A DNA stretch of 64,000 nucleotides from Sphingopyxis soli (GTDB lineage: Bacteria; Pseudomonadota; Alphaproteobacteria; Sphingomonadales; Sphingomonadaceae). Positions 44,281-53,986 of this stretch are shown here, piece by piece. Position numbers and translations under genes: made by a program. The notes beneath the pieces are model-generated. The model worked only from the letters and a program-made list of their open reading frames with translations, was not told where the DNA came from and made no database searches. The stretch covers positions 22,166-86,165 of the forward strand of contig NZ_JAFMTR010000113.1 of NCBI RefSeq assembly GCF_018682675.1. Reading direction: 5' to 3'. Each line of letters opens with the position of its first letter. Position 1 is the stretch's first letter.

Positions 44281-45912
44281 TCAGACGAGCCGGCTCTGTT
44301 TCACCGCCGCTTCGATGAATCCCCGGAACAGGGGATGCGGATCGAAGGGTTTGGATTTCAGTTCGGGGTGGAATTGCACCCCGATGAACCACGGATGGTC
44401 CGGCCGCTCGACGATCTCGGGTAACATGCCATCGGGAGACATGCCAGAAAAGACAAGTCCGCCCTTTTCAAGGCTGTCGCGATAGGCGCCGTTCACCTCG
44501 TAGCGGTGGCGGTGCCGCTCGCTGATCTCGTTCGCGCCATAAATCGCCGCGACATGGCTGTTCGGCGACAGCTTCGCCTCATAGGCGCCAAGCCGCATCG
44601 TACCGCCCATGTCGGTGTTCGCGCCGCGCTGCTGCAGCCCCTCGGCGCTCATCCATTCGGTGATCAGGCCGACGACCGGCTCGCTCGTCGGGCCGAATTC
44701 GGTGCTCGACGCCTGTTCGATGCCGCTCGTGTTCCGCGCACCCTCGATGCACGCCATCTGCATCCCAAGACAGATGCCGAAGAAGGGCACATTGCGCTCG
44801 CGCGCGAAGCGGACGCTCTCGATCTTGCCCTCGGACCCGCGCTCGCCGAAGCCGCCGGGGACGAGAATGCCGTGCATCGGCTCGAGTTCGTTCGCGAGGT
44901 CGTCGCCGCGCTCGAACATTTCGGCGTCGAGCCAGCGGATGTTGACCTTGACCCGGTTCGCCATGCCGCCGTGGACGAGCGCCTCGTTGAGCGACTTGTA
45001 CGCATCGGGCAGCGAGACATATTTGCCGACGACGCCGATCGTGACCTCGCCCTCGGGGTGCTGCTTGCGATCCATGATGTCGTACCACGCCGACAGGTCG
45101 GGATCGGGCGCGTCATGGATGCCGAAGGCGCGCAGGACTTCGCTGTCGAGCCCCTCGCCATGATATTGCACCGGGACCGAATAGATGCTGTCGGCATCGA
45201 GCGCCGGGATCACCGCTTCCTTCCGCACGTTGCAGAATTGCGCGATCTTGGCGCGTTCGCCTTCCGGCAGCGGTTTTTCGCAGCGGCAAAGCAGAATGTC
45301 GGGCTGAACGCCAAGCGACGCGAGTTCGCGCACGCTGTGCTGCGTCGGCTTGGTCTTCAGCTCGCCCGCGGCGGCGATGTACGGCACCAGCGTGACGTGG
45401 ACGGAGAGCGTGTTCTCGCGCCCCTCCTCGTTCCTAAGCTGGCGGATCGCTTCGATGAAGGGCAGCGATTCGATGTCGCCGACCGTGCCGCCGATCTCGC
45501 ACAACACGAAATCGAGGTCGTCGGTCTCGGCGCGCGCGAACGCCTTGATCGCGTCGGTGACGTGCGGAACGACCTGCACCGTCGCGCCGAGATAATCGCC
45601 GCGACGTTCCTTGGTGATGATCTGCTGATAGATGCGGCCCGAGGTGACATTGTCGCTCTGCCGCGCCGCAACGCCGGTAAAGCGCTCGTAGTGGCCGAGG
45701 TCGAGGTCGGTTTCGGCCCCGTCGTCGGTCACATAGACCTCGCCATGCTGATAGGGCGACATCGTGCCCGGATCGACATTGAGGTAGGGATCGAACTTCC
45801 GAATGCGAACACGGTAGCCACGCGCCTGCAACAAGGCCGCGAGGCTAGCCGCCATCAAACCTTTGCCAAGCGAGGAGACCACGCCGCCGGTGATAAAAAT
45901 GAACCGCGCCAT
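44281..45912 (-). CDS. pyrG: CTP synthase
   Basis: PyrG makes CTP from UTP, ATP and glutamine. It has 543 residues from ATG 45912. The synthetase domain has [21 protein letters not shown] (in part) and [33 protein letters not shown] (in part), and the glutaminase domain has [14 protein letters not shown] with the nucleophilic Cys near residue 377 and the His/Glu of [10 protein letters not shown]. The protein is encoded about 110 bp downstream of secG with a hairpin between. Confidence 0.98.
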   Translation of the reverse strand: MARFIFITGGVVSSLGKGLMAASLAALLQARGYRVRIRKFDPYLNVDPGTMSPYQHGEVYVTDDGAETDLDLGHYERFTGVAARQSDNVTSGRIYQQIITKERRGDYLGATVQVVPHVTDAIKAFARAETDDLDFVLCEIGGTVGDIESLPFIEAIRQLRNEEGRENTLSVHVTLVPYIAAAGELKTKPTQHSVRELASLGVQPDILLCRCEKPLPEGERAKIAQFCNVRKEAVIPALDADSIYSVPVQYHGEGLDSEVLRAFGIHDAPDPDLSAWYDIMDRKQHPEGEVTIGVVGKYVSLPDAYKSLNEALVHGGMANRVKVNIRWLDAEMFERGDDLANELEPMHGILVPGGFGERGSEGKIESVRFARERNVPFFGICLGMQMACIEGARNTSGIEQASSTEFGPTSEPVVGLITEWMSAEGLQQRGANTDMGGTMRLGAYEAKLSPNSHVAAIYGANEISERHRHRYEVNGAYRDSLEKGGLVFSGMSPDGMLPEIVERPDHPWFIGVQFHPELKSKPFDPHPLFRGFIEAAVKQSRLV

Positions 45913-45966
45913 GGGAGGAAAGACTTACTCAACAGGAGGGTGACGGCGCAAGCCGTCGAATCGCTT

Positions 45967-45988
45967 GCGGCGGAAAAAATTCCGCCGC
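45967..45988 (-). terminator. hairpin between secG and pyrG
   Basis: GCGGCGGAA (45967-45975) and TTCCGCCGC (45980-45988) form a perfect 9-bp stem with a four-base loop, 35 bp past the secG stop; the minus strand reads six Ts through stem and loop. A second hairpin (CCGGTGGC/GCCGCCGG, about 46002-46021) precedes it. They could reduce read-through from secG into pyrG. Confidence 0.45.
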
Positions 45989-46022
45989 CGCGCGTGCGAT
46001 GCCGGTGGCCGAAGCCGCCGGT

Positions 46023-46451
46023 CTATTTCTTGGCAGGGGCCTCGGCGGGTGCCGGAGCGCTCTGGCTGGCCGCGGCAGCGGCCGCTGCCAGCGGATCGTC
46101 CGAGGCCGGAGCAGTCTGCGCCGGAGCCTGTACCGGGCCGGTGAGCGACGAGGTCGGCGCACTGCTGCTCGGCTGCGCCGATTTCGACAGCGAGGTATCG
46201 ATCGTCGCCCCCCCGCCACCGCCGACCGACGCCAGCGCCGCGAGCAGGATCGACAGGCCGACGAACAGGCTGGCGAGGATCGTCGTCGCCCGGGTCAGGA
46301 AATCCGCCGCGCCGCGCGCCGACAGCAGGCCCGCGGGACTGCCGCCGACACCCAGACCGCCACCTTCCGACTTCTGCATCAGGATGACGCCGATCATCGC
46401 CGCGGCAACGAGCGCCTGGACGACGAGCAGGAAGGTGAAGAGGCTGGACAT
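46023..46451 (-). CDS. secG: preprotein translocase subunit SecG
   Basis: SecG is the small accessory subunit of the SecYEG channel in the inner membrane. The product has 142 residues from ATG 46451. Two membrane helices (TFLLVVQALVAAAMIGVILMQ and ILASLFVGLSILLAALA, near 5-25 and 57-75) flank the conserved loop QKSEGGGLGVGGSPAGLLSARGAADFLTRATT (in part). A long Ala/Pro/Ser-rich tail after residue 85 is usual in sphingomonads. It is downstream of tpiA and upstream of pyrG, an order common in alphaproteobacteria. Confidence 0.93.
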   Translation of the reverse strand: MSSLFTFLLVVQALVAAAMIGVILMQKSEGGGLGVGGSPAGLLSARGAADFLTRATTILASLFVGLSILLAALASVGGGGGATIDTSLSKSAQPSSSAPTSSLTGPVQAPAQTAPASDDPLAAAAAAASQSAPAPAEAPAKK

Positions 46452-46538
46452 CGAATTTTCCCGGACTTGCGCGATCCCACACGGACCACGCCCGCGGCGC
46501 ACATAGAGATGAAGTGCCGGGGGTTCAAGCCTGCATAC

Positions 46539-46565
46539 CGTCGCCCCGCGCTCGCGGGGGCGACG
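46539..46565. repeat. palindromic repeat between tpiA and secG
   Basis: CGTCGCCCC-GCG and CGC-GGGGGCGACG pair around a short loop (46539-46565, one extra G in the right arm). It begins 4 bases beyond the tpiA stop and probably ends or processes the tpiA transcript. A similar CCCGCGAAGGCGGGG hairpin occurs at about 33477-33490. Confidence 0.6.
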
Positions 46566-46569
46566 ATCG

Positions 46570-47319
46570 CTAGAGCCCCGAGGCCGCCACGATGATCGGC
46601 ACGAACTTGCCAGCCGTCAGGCTGGCGCCGCCGACCAGCGCCCCGTCGACATCGCCCGCACCAAGCAGCTCGGCGGCATTCTCTGCATTCACCGATCCGC
46701 CATAGAGAAGGCGCATCGTGCCCGCCGCGTCGCTGTCGGCGAGGTCGCCGAGCTTGGCGCGGATCGCACCGTGCATCGCCGCCACATCATCGGCCGTCGG
46801 CACCAGCCCGGTCCCGATCGCCCAGATCGGTTCATAGGCGATGGCAAGCCGCGACGCATCGAAATCCGCAGGCAGCGAGCCCGCGACCTGCGCCAGCACA
46901 TAGTCGATCGCGCCGCCCGATTCGCGCACCTCGCGTGGCTCGCCGACGCACAGGATCACCGAAAGCCCCGCGGCGAGCGCCGCTTCGGCCTTCGCCTTCA
47001 CATCGGCATCGCTCTCGGCGAAGCCCTCGCGGCGCTCGCTATGCCCGACGATGACGAGCGTTGCCCCGATGTCGGCCAGCATCGCCGCCGCGACCGATCC
47101 GGTGTAGGCGCCCGACGCCGCGCTATGGCAATCCTGTCCGCCGACCGCCGCGCCCGGCGCCGCCGCGAGCATCGGCCCGATCAGCGTAAAGGGCGGGCAC
47201 AGCGCCACGTCGACAGCGGGATGCGCCTTCGCCGCGTCGAAAATCGCCTGCGCCTCGCCCAGCGCGGCCGTCAGCCCGTTCATTTTCCAGTTGCCGACCA
47301 CATATTTGCGCCGCGCCAT
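46570..47319 (-). CDS. tpiA: triose-phosphate isomerase
   Basis: TpiA interconverts dihydroxyacetone phosphate and glyceraldehyde-3-phosphate. It has 249 residues from ATG 47319 (MARRKYVVGNWKMNG). The active-site lysine is in GNWKMN near residue 12, the histidine in VIVGHSERRE near 95, the glutamate in AYEPIWAIGTG near 165, and loop 8 is LLYGGSVNAENAAEL. It is divergent from the PpiD-like gene, with a 170-bp intergenic region. Confidence 0.98.
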   Translation of the reverse strand: MARRKYVVGNWKMNGLTAALGEAQAIFDAAKAHPAVDVALCPPFTLIGPMLAAAPGAAVGGQDCHSAASGAYTGSVAAAMLADIGATLVIVGHSERREGFAESDADVKAKAEAALAAGLSVILCVGEPREVRESGGAIDYVLAQVAGSLPADFDASRLAIAYEPIWAIGTGLVPTADDVAAMHGAIRAKLGDLADSDAAGTMRLLYGGSVNAENAAELLGAGDVDGALVGGASLTAGKFVPIIVAASGL

Positions 47320-47489
47320 TGCCCCGATCCTCCTGCCTGTCGTCTCGATGCCCGCCCCTAGCGCCCGGCGGCATTCCAATGCAAGCGCGCGCCGCTTCGC
47401 GCTTTCCCGCCTTGAAGCCTGCCCGCCTCCCGCCTAAAGCAGCGCCCAAACCGCGCCCGCAGGCGCCACGCCGAAAGTATAGTCGTTTC

Positions 47490-49436
47490 ATGATCACGTC
47501 TCTCCGCCGTCTGTTCGGATCCACCCTCGGCAAGATCATCGCGCTCGGCTTCATCGCCCTGATCGGCGTGCTGTTCGCGCTCGGCGACGTCACCGGCAAC
47601 GCCTCGTTCGGCGGCCTCGGCGGCGCCAATGTCGCCAAGGTCGGCAAGAGCCAGCTCGGCGTCGGCGAGCTTCGCGAACGCGTTCGCCTCGCGTACAATC
47701 AGGCGCGGCAACAGCAGCCGGGCCTCACCATGACGGCCTTCGTCGAATCGGGCGGGCTCGACCAGGCGCTGAACCAGATGATCGACGGGATCGCCTTCGA
47801 ACAATTCGCGACCGAGCTCGGCTTCAGCGTCAGCAAGCGCCAGATCGATGGCCGTATCGCCGACATTCCCGCCTTTTCGGGGGTGTCGGGCAAGTTCGAC
47901 CAGAAGACGTTCGAGAATTTCCTGCGCCAGCAGGGAATGACCGAGGCGCAGCTCCGCCGCGACATCAAGCAGCAGCTGCTGCTCGAACAGATCGGCGCGC
48001 CGATCGGCAACCTGCCGCGCATCGCGACGGGTATTGCCAGCCCCTATACCGCGCTGCTGCTCGAGCAGCGCAGCGGCCAGGCAACCTTCATTCCCGCCAG
48101 CATCTTCGCGCCCAAGAATGATCCGGGCGACGCCGCGCTGCAAAGCTTCCTTGCCCAGAACAAGTCGAAATTCACCGTCCCCGAACGGCGCGTACTGCAA
48201 TATGCGCTGTTCGACCGCAGCGCCGTTCCGGTTCCCGCGGTCAGCGACGCCGAAATCGAAAAGGCATACAAGGCAAACGCCGCCCAATATGCCGCCAGCG
48301 AGACGCGCCGCTTTGCCCAGGTGATCGCCCCCGATCAGGCCACCGCCAACAGCATCGCGGCAAAGGCGCGCACCGGCACGCCGCTCGCCGCGGCCGCGCA
48401 GGCGTCGGGGCTTTCGGCCTCGACGACGGGCGAGCTCACTCTGTCGGCCTATGCGGCGACGACCAGCGACGCGATGGCCAAGACGGCCTTCGCCGCCAAG
48501 CGCGGCGACATTCTCGGCCCGACGCAGACCGGCCTTGGCTGGGCGGTCGCGCGTGTCGAGGCGGTGACCGCGAAGCCCGCGCGCAGCCTTGCCGACGCGA
48601 CCCCCGAAATCCGTGCCGAACTCGCCAAGAACAAGGCGAACGAGGCCATGGTCGACTATTTCAACGCGGTGCAGGACGCCGTGAACAGCGGCGCCTCGAT
48701 CGAGGAGATCGCCGCCGACCGCAAGCTGAAGGTCGAGGAGACCCCCGCCCTTCTCCCCAGCGGCCGGGCGCCCAAGGTGCCCGGCTTCGCGCTCGCGCCC
48801 GAACTCGCGCCGATGGTCAGCGGCGCCTTCCAGGGAAGCGGCGAAGGCGAAAGCCAGATCGCCACGCTGGTCGAGAACGAGAAATTCGCCGTCTATTCGG
48901 TGAAATCGATCGTCGCGGCCGCACCGCCGCCCTTTGCCGAAATCCGCCCCGCCCTGCTCGAGGAATGGCGCTTCGCCGAGGGGCAGAAGGTTGCCCGCAA
49001 CAAGGCGCGCGCCATCGTCAAGGCGGTCGAGGGCGGCCAGAGCCTCGCCGAGGCCGCGCGCGCCGCCGGCCCGAACATCGGCAACGTCCAGACGATCGGC
49101 GGCCGCCGCTCCGAACTCGGCCGCGACGGCAAGGGCGTTCCGCCCGAACTCGCGCTGCTCTTCTCGATGGCGAAGAACAGCGTCAAGACTCTCGAAATCC
49201 CGGGTAACCGCGGCTGGATGGTCATCGCGCTCGACAAGGTCGACCGTCCCGACCCCAAGTCGATCGAGCCTGCGCGCGTCGCCGCGCTCGCGCAGCCGCT
49301 CGCCTCGGCCTTCGGCAACGAGCTGGTCGAGCAACTCGCCGCCGAGGCGAAGCGCCGTGTCGGGGTGACGATCAACAAGGACCTGGTCGATCAGCTCCGC
49401 AAAGAGCTGACCGGCGCCGCGCCGGTCGGCGAATAA
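47490..49436 (+). CDS. PpiD-like membrane-anchored peptidyl-prolyl isomerase/chaperone
   Basis: The product has 648 residues from ATG 47490 (MITSLRRLFGST); the longer frame upstream lies in the divergent promoter. One N-terminal membrane helix (IIALGFIALIGVLFALG) anchors it, and a SurA-N/PpiD chaperone region (VGVGELRERVRLAYNQ, LRQQGMTEAQLRRDIKQQLLLEQ) follows. A parvulin-like domain is recognised near residues 255-375 (RRFAQVIAPDQATANSIAAKA, GDILGPTQTGLGWAVARV), with the active-site pattern poorly conserved, as in PpiD. It helps fold outer-membrane or periplasmic proteins at the Sec exit. trpE starts 8 bases after its stop. Confidence 0.9.
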   Translation: MITSLRRLFGSTLGKIIALGFIALIGVLFALGDVTGNASFGGLGGANVAKVGKSQLGVGELRERVRLAYNQARQQQPGLTMTAFVESGGLDQALNQMIDGIAFEQFATELGFSVSKRQIDGRIADIPAFSGVSGKFDQKTFENFLRQQGMTEAQLRRDIKQQLLLEQIGAPIGNLPRIATGIASPYTALLLEQRSGQATFIPASIFAPKNDPGDAALQSFLAQNKSKFTVPERRVLQYALFDRSAVPVPAVSDAEIEKAYKANAAQYAASETRRFAQVIAPDQATANSIAAKARTGTPLAAAAQASGLSASTTGELTLSAYAATTSDAMAKTAFAAKRGDILGPTQTGLGWAVARVEAVTAKPARSLADATPEIRAELAKNKANEAMVDYFNAVQDAVNSGASIEEIAADRKLKVEETPALLPSGRAPKVPGFALAPELAPMVSGAFQGSGEGESQIATLVENEKFAVYSVKSIVAAAPPPFAEIRPALLEEWRFAEGQKVARNKARAIVKAVEGGQSLAEAARAAGPNIGNVQTIGGRRSELGRDGKGVPPELALLFSMAKNSVKTLEIPGNRGWMVIALDKVDRPDPKSIEPARVAALAQPLASAFGNELVEQLAAEAKRRVGVTINKDLVDQLRKELTGAAPVGE

Positions 49437-49444
49437 GCGCGGGC

Positions 49445-50962
49445 GTGGCGGTCGAGGGCAGAGCCGCGGCGCTCGAGGCGCTGGCGCAGGGGCGCGGCGC
49501 GGTCGTGTGGCAGCGGCTGATCGCCGACGTCGAGACCCCGGTTTCGGCCGCGCTCAAGCTCATCGAGCCCGGACGCGGCGACTGGGTGCTCGAATCGGTC
49601 GAAAGCGGCGAGACGCGCGGCCGTTACAGCCTGATCGGGCTCGACCCCGACCTGCTCTTCGAGGTCACCGGCGACGCCGCGCGCATCAACCGCAACTGGC
49701 GCCGCGACCGCACCGCGTTCCAGCCGCTCGATGAGGGCGCGTTGCAAGCGTTGCGCGACCTCGTCGCCGAATGCCGCTTCGACGTACCGGACGCGCTGCC
49801 GAAGGCGCTTGCCACGCTCGTCGGCTTCTTCGCCTACGAAACGATCGGCCTCGTCGAGCGTATTCCGCGCGCGCCGGGCGCGGGCCTCGGCCTGCCCGAC
49901 ATGGTGTTCATGCGGCCGACGGTGATCCTCGTCTTCGATCGCCTCGCCGACGAGCTCTTCCTGATCGCGCCGATCTGGCCCGATCCCGAAGGGGCCATCG
50001 ACCGGATGATCGAAGCGGCGCAGGACCGGCTCGACGATGTCGCCGCGCGCCTGTCGAGCGCGAGCGCGCACGCCGACCGCGCCACCACCGACGCCCTGCC
50101 CGCCGACATCGCTGCGAACCCCGCAACCAGTCCGGCCGACTTTGCGAAGATGGTCGCCGCGGCCAAGGAATATATCGCCGCGGGCGACATCTTTCAGGTC
50201 GTCCTCTCGCAGCGCTTCTCGACCCCGTTCGACCTGCCGCCCTTCGACCTCTATCGCGCGCTTCGTCGCATCAACCCCTCGCCCTTCCTCTATTTCCTCG
50301 ACCTGCCCGGCTTCGCGATCATCGGCTCGTCTCCCGAGATCCTTGTCCGGGTCCGCGACGGCGAGATCACGATCCGGCCCATCGCCGGTACGCGCCCGCG
50401 CGGTCGCACGAGCGCCGAAGACGCCGAAAATCGCGAAAGCCTGCTCGCCGACCCCAAGGAGCGCGCCGAGCATCTGATGCTGCTCGACCTCGGCCGCAAC
50501 GACGTCGGCCGCGCGGCGGTGGGCGGCAGCGTGACCGTCACCGACAGCTACACGGTCGAATTCTACAGCCACGTCATGCACATCGTCTCGAACGTCATCG
50601 GCCGCATCGCGCCCGACAAGGACGCGATCGACGCGCTCTTCGCGGGCTTCCCCGCCGGCACCGTCAGCGGCGCGCCGAAAGTGCGCGCGTGCCAGATCAT
50701 CGCCGAACTCGAAGCCGACGCACGCGGGCCTTACGCGGGCGGCGTCGGCTATTTCGCGCCCGACGGCAATATGGACAGTTGCATCGTCCTCAGGACCGCG
50801 ATCGTGAAGGACGGCGAAATGCACGTCCAGGCGGGCGCCGGCATCGTCGCCGACAGCGACCCCGCCTATGAACAACGCGAGTGCGAGGCCAAGGCCGGCG
50901 CGCTCTTCGCCGCCGCACGCGAGGCGGTGCGGCTGGCGGGCGCACCGGGTTACGGGCAATAG
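49445..50962 (+). CDS. trpE: anthranilate synthase component I
   Basis: TrpE makes anthranilate from chorismate with ammonia from TrpG. It has 505 residues from the GTG at 49445. Chorismate-binding motifs are present: IIGSSPEILVRVRDGEITIRPIAGTRPRG (in part), DLGRNDVGR near residue 350, SVTVTDSYTVEFYSHVMHIVSNVIG (in part) and GTVSGAPKVRACQIIAELE near 410. The tryptophan-feedback region near residue 40 (ETPVSAALKL, LESVESGETRGRYS) is intact. It is separated from trpG by one gene and 177 bp with repeats. No leader peptide with Trp codons was seen upstream. Confidence 0.96.
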   Translation: MAVEGRAAALEALAQGRGAVVWQRLIADVETPVSAALKLIEPGRGDWVLESVESGETRGRYSLIGLDPDLLFEVTGDAARINRNWRRDRTAFQPLDEGALQALRDLVAECRFDVPDALPKALATLVGFFAYETIGLVERIPRAPGAGLGLPDMVFMRPTVILVFDRLADELFLIAPIWPDPEGAIDRMIEAAQDRLDDVAARLSSASAHADRATTDALPADIAANPATSPADFAKMVAAAKEYIAAGDIFQVVLSQRFSTPFDLPPFDLYRALRRINPSPFLYFLDLPGFAIIGSSPEILVRVRDGEITIRPIAGTRPRGRTSAEDAENRESLLADPKERAEHLMLLDLGRNDVGRAAVGGSVTVTDSYTVEFYSHVMHIVSNVIGRIAPDKDAIDALFAGFPAGTVSGAPKVRACQIIAELEADARGPYAGGVGYFAPDGNMDSCIVLRTAIVKDGEMHVQAGAGIVADSDPAYEQRECEAKAGALFAAAREAVRLAGAPGYGQ

Positions 50963-51043
50963 CCGATCACGCCGAGTGGGTGCGCCCTTTCAATCGTCCG
51001 GCCCTACTTCATTCCATTTCTAAAACCCGCTAACCCTCCTCCC

Positions 51044-52108
51044 ATGCGCAAACTCCTCGCCCCGCTCGCCCTGCTGCTCGCCAGCATCGCCCCCGCTCAG
51101 GCCCAGACCGTCGAAGGCGCCGTCGAGGGCGACGCGATCCTCAAGGATTTCACCTTCGGCACCGGCGAAAAGCTGCCCGAAATCAGGATGCACTATACGA
51201 CGCTCGGGACCCCGCAGCGCGACAAAAAGGGCAATGTCACCAACGCCGTGATGATCCTCCACGGCACCGGCGGCACCGGCAAGCAATTCTTCCAGCCGCA
51301 ATTCGCAAACGAGCTCTTCGGCCCCGGCCAATTGCTCGACACCGGCAAATATTATGTCATCCTGCCCGACAATCTCGGTCACGGCGGCTCGTCGAAGCCC
51401 AGCGACGGCCTCCGGATGCGGTTCCCCAAATATGATTATGACGACATGGTCGCCGCGCAATATCGGATGCTGACCGAAAAGCTCGGCGTGAAGAAGCTCA
51501 AGCTCATCCTCGGCACCTCGATGGGCTGTATGCACGCCTTCGTCTGGGGCGAAACGCATCCGGGCTTCGCCGAACGCCTCGCGCCCTTTGCCTGCCAGCC
51601 GGTCGAGATCGCGGGCGAGAACCGCATGTGGCGCACGCTGACGATCGACGCGATCAAGGCCGATCCGCTGTGGAAGGACGGCAATTACACCGACCCGCCG
51701 CTCGGCGGCCTGCGCACCGCCGCCTCGCTCACGATGATCGCGGGCGCAAACCCCTATGCGCTGCAGGCGCAATATCCGACCCGCGTCGCGGCGGAAAAAT
51801 ACAAGGACGAGGCCTTCGCACGCACCTTCGCACGCAACGATGCGAACGACACGATCTATCAGCTTGATTCGTCGCGCAATTACAATCCGTGGCCGAACCT
51901 CGAAAAGATCACCGTGCCGGTGCTCTGGATCAACTCGGCGGACGATTTCATCAACCCGCCGGGCTTTTCCTACCCCGAAGAGGGTGTGAAGCGGATGCCC
52001 CGCGCGCGCTATATCCTGATCCCCGCGAGCGCCGAGACGAAGGGCCACGGCACGCACACTTGGGCGAAATTCTGGAAGGACGATCTGGCGAAACTGATGG
52101 CGGAGTAA
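51044..52108 (+). CDS. exported alpha/beta hydrolase of the homoserine acetyltransferase (MetX) type
   Basis: The product has 354 residues from ATG 51044. MRKLLAPLALLLASIAPAQA is a signal peptide, so it acts outside the cytoplasm, unlike MetX proper. The fold is seen in NAVMILHGTGGTGKQF and PDNLGHGGSSKPSDGLR; the nucleophile serine is in LILGTSMGCMHAF near residue 156, and the acid and histidine are in INSADDFINPPG and KGHGTHTWAKFW. The MetX-type GLRMRFPKYDYDDMVAAQ region is kept. A role as an esterase or amidase is likely; homoserine acetylation in the periplasm is not. It is placed between trpE and trpG without any clear reason. Confidence 0.85.
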   Translation: MRKLLAPLALLLASIAPAQAQTVEGAVEGDAILKDFTFGTGEKLPEIRMHYTTLGTPQRDKKGNVTNAVMILHGTGGTGKQFFQPQFANELFGPGQLLDTGKYYVILPDNLGHGGSSKPSDGLRMRFPKYDYDDMVAAQYRMLTEKLGVKKLKLILGTSMGCMHAFVWGETHPGFAERLAPFACQPVEIAGENRMWRTLTIDAIKADPLWKDGNYTDPPLGGLRTAASLTMIAGANPYALQAQYPTRVAAEKYKDEAFARTFARNDANDTIYQLDSSRNYNPWPNLEKITVPVLWINSADDFINPPGFSYPEEGVKRMPRARYILIPASAETKGHGTHTWAKFWKDDLAKLMAE

Positions 52109-52110
52109 TC

Positions 52111-52216
52111 GATCCTCCCCGTGGCGAAGCCTTGCGGAGGGGGAGTGCAGGGAGTGGCGGAGGGGCGCGACCTCGCGCCATAGCCCCTGCCTCAGCGCTG
52201 CGGGCTGCCACCTCCC
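52111..52216. repeat. composite inverted-repeat element, diverged copy in opposite orientation
   Basis: GATCCTCCCC at 52111-52120 and GGCTGCCACCTCCC at 52203-52216 match, as reverse complement, the right and left parts of the 43.4 kb element (GGGGAGGATC and GGGAGGTGGCAGCC). The middle keeps the CCCCTCC/GGAGGGG pattern but with changed stem sequences. It lies between the hydrolase gene and trpG. Confidence 0.6.
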
Positions 52217-52285
52217 AACCACATCTCGCGCGCTGCAAAGGACATATTGCTTCACTCGGCGTCGTTGACCCATTAGGGCCACCCC

Positions 52286-52876
52286 ATGATCCTCGTCATC
52301 GACAATTATGACAGCTTCACCTTCAACCTCGTTCATTATCTGATCGAGCTGGGGGCGGAGGTGCGCGTCGAGCGCAACGACGCGCTGACCGCCGCCCAGG
52401 CACTGGCGACGGGGGCCTCGGCCTTCCTCATCTCGCCCGGCCCCTGCACCCCGAACGAGGCCGGCGTCAGCCTCGACCTCGTCGCCGCCTGCGCCGAAGC
52501 GAACAAGCCGCTCCTTGGCGTCTGCCTCGGCCATCAGGCGATCGGCCAGCATTTCGGCGGGATCGTCCAGCGCGGCCACCTGATGCACGGCAAGACCTCG
52601 CCCGTGTGCCACGACGGCACCGGCCTGTTCACCGACCTGCCTTCGCCGCTCACCGCGACGCGCTATCACAGCCTCGAGGTCGTCGACATTCCCATGTGTC
52701 TCGCGATCAACGCGACCAGCGACGACGGCGCGGCGATGGGCTTCCGCCACGTCGAGCTGCCGATCCATGGCGTGCAATTCCACCCCGAAAGCATCGCGAC
52801 CGAGCATGGCCATGCGATGCTCGCGAACTTCCTGACGCTTGCGGGACTGCCGGTGGCGGCGCGGCAGGCGGCATGA
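52286..52876 (+). CDS. trpG: anthranilate synthase component II (glutamine amidotransferase)
   Basis: TrpG releases ammonia from glutamine for TrpE. The product has 196 residues. The nucleophilic Cys is in [15 protein letters not shown] near residue 78, and the His/Glu pair in [14 protein letters not shown] near 166. [14 protein letters not shown] opens it, as in all class I amidotransferases of this type. It overlaps trpD by ATGA (52873-52876). The same subunit may serve 4-amino-4-deoxychorismate synthesis if no pabA exists. Confidence 0.96.
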   Translation: MILVIDNYDSFTFNLVHYLIELGAEVRVERNDALTAAQALATGASAFLISPGPCTPNEAGVSLDLVAACAEANKPLLGVCLGHQAIGQHFGGIVQRGHLMHGKTSPVCHDGTGLFTDLPSPLTATRYHSLEVVDIPMCLAINATSDDGAAMGFRHVELPIHGVQFHPESIATEHGHAMLANFLTLAGLPVAARQAA

Positions 52877-53871
52877 GCCGTTTCGGTCCGCTTCCCGATC
52901 CCGCCGAACTGCTCGATCATGACGAGGCCGCGGACGCTTTCGCCGCCATTCTCGACGGCACCGCCAGCGACGAGGCGATCACCGAATTCCTGATCGCGCT
53001 GGCCGAGCGCGGCGAAACGATGGTCGAAATCGCCGCCGCGGCGCAGGCGATGCGCGACCGGATGATCCCGATCGATGCGCCAGCCGGGGCGATCGACGTC
53101 TGCGGCACCGGCGGTGACGGGCACCATACGCTCAACGTCTCGACGGCGGTCGCCATCGTCGTCGCGGCGTGCGAAGTTCCTGTGGCAAAGCATGGAAATC
53201 GTGCCGCTTCCTCCAAATCGGGGGCCGCCGACACGCTCGAAGCGCTCGGCCTCGACATGGAACGCGCGGCGCAGATGGCCGAAGCGCAGCTCGCCGACCT
53301 CGGCATCTGCTTCCTGTTCGCCGCGCACCACCATCCGGCGATGAAGCACATCATGCCGATCCGCAGGGCGATCGGCCGCCGCACCATCTTCAACCTGATG
53401 GGCCCGCTCGCCAACCCCGCGCGCGTCACCCGCCAGCTCGTCGGCATCGCGCGCCCTGCCTATGTCCCCGTCTATGCCGAGGCGCTGCACCGGCTGGGCA
53501 CGGACCATTCGCGGGTGATTTCGGGCGACGAAGGGCTCGACGAACTTTCGCTCGCCGGCGGCAACGAGGTTGCGATCGTCACGCGCGGGAATGTCCGTAT
53601 GCAGCGAAGCGTCGCCGCCGACGCGGGGCTTCCGACCCATCCCATTTCGGCGATCCGTGGCGGCGATGCGCGAGAAAACGCCCGCGCGCTGCGCAGCCTC
53701 CTGCAGGGCGAACGGAACGCCTATCGCGACGCCGTGCTCTACAATGCCGCCGAAGCGCTCATCGTCGCCGGAGCGGTCGAAAACCGCATCGACGGGGTCG
53801 AGGAAGCCGCCGAGGCCATCGACAAGGGGCTTGCCAACGCGCTCCTCAATTGCTGGATCGCCTATAAATGA
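52873..53871 (+). CDS. trpD: anthranilate phosphoribosyltransferase
   Basis: TrpD attaches phosphoribose to anthranilate. It has 332 residues from ATG 52873. The PRPP site is in [20 protein letters not shown] near residues 76-95, with [23 protein letters not shown] (in part) and [31 protein letters not shown] (in part) following. It is coupled to trpG. A palindromic repeat fills the gap to trpC. Confidence 0.97.
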   Translation: MSRFGPLPDPAELLDHDEAADAFAAILDGTASDEAITEFLIALAERGETMVEIAAAAQAMRDRMIPIDAPAGAIDVCGTGGDGHHTLNVSTAVAIVVAACEVPVAKHGNRAASSKSGAADTLEALGLDMERAAQMAEAQLADLGICFLFAAHHHPAMKHIMPIRRAIGRRTIFNLMGPLANPARVTRQLVGIARPAYVPVYAEALHRLGTDHSRVISGDEGLDELSLAGGNEVAIVTRGNVRMQRSVAADAGLPTHPISAIRGGDARENARALRSLLQGERNAYRDAVLYNAAEALIVAGAVENRIDGVEEAAEAIDKGLANALLNCWIAYK

Positions 53872-53883
53872 ACCAACCCTATC

Positions 53884-53968
53884 TCGTCATTGCGAGCGAA
53901 GCGAAGCAATCCAGAGCGGCTTGCGTCCGCTCCGGATTGCCGCGGGCCTTTGGCCTTCGCAATGACGG
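53884..53968. repeat. palindromic intergenic repeat between trpD and trpC
   Basis: CGTCATTGCGA (53885-53895) pairs with TCGCAATGACG (53957-53967), and GCAATCCAGAGCGG (53906-53919) with CCGCTCCGGATTGC (53927-53940, one mismatch), making one long hairpin. The CGTCATTGCGAGCGAAGCGAAGCAATCC text is a known type of dispersed bacterial repeat. It lies inside the trp operon and could lower trpC mRNA relative to trpD. Confidence 0.8.
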
Positions 53969-53986
53969 AAAGAAGGAACAAATGCG

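Noticed and set aside
49400..49445. trp leader peptide or attenuator before trpE
   Set aside because: Only eight bases separate trpE from the upstream gene stop, leaving no room for a leader with Trp codons.
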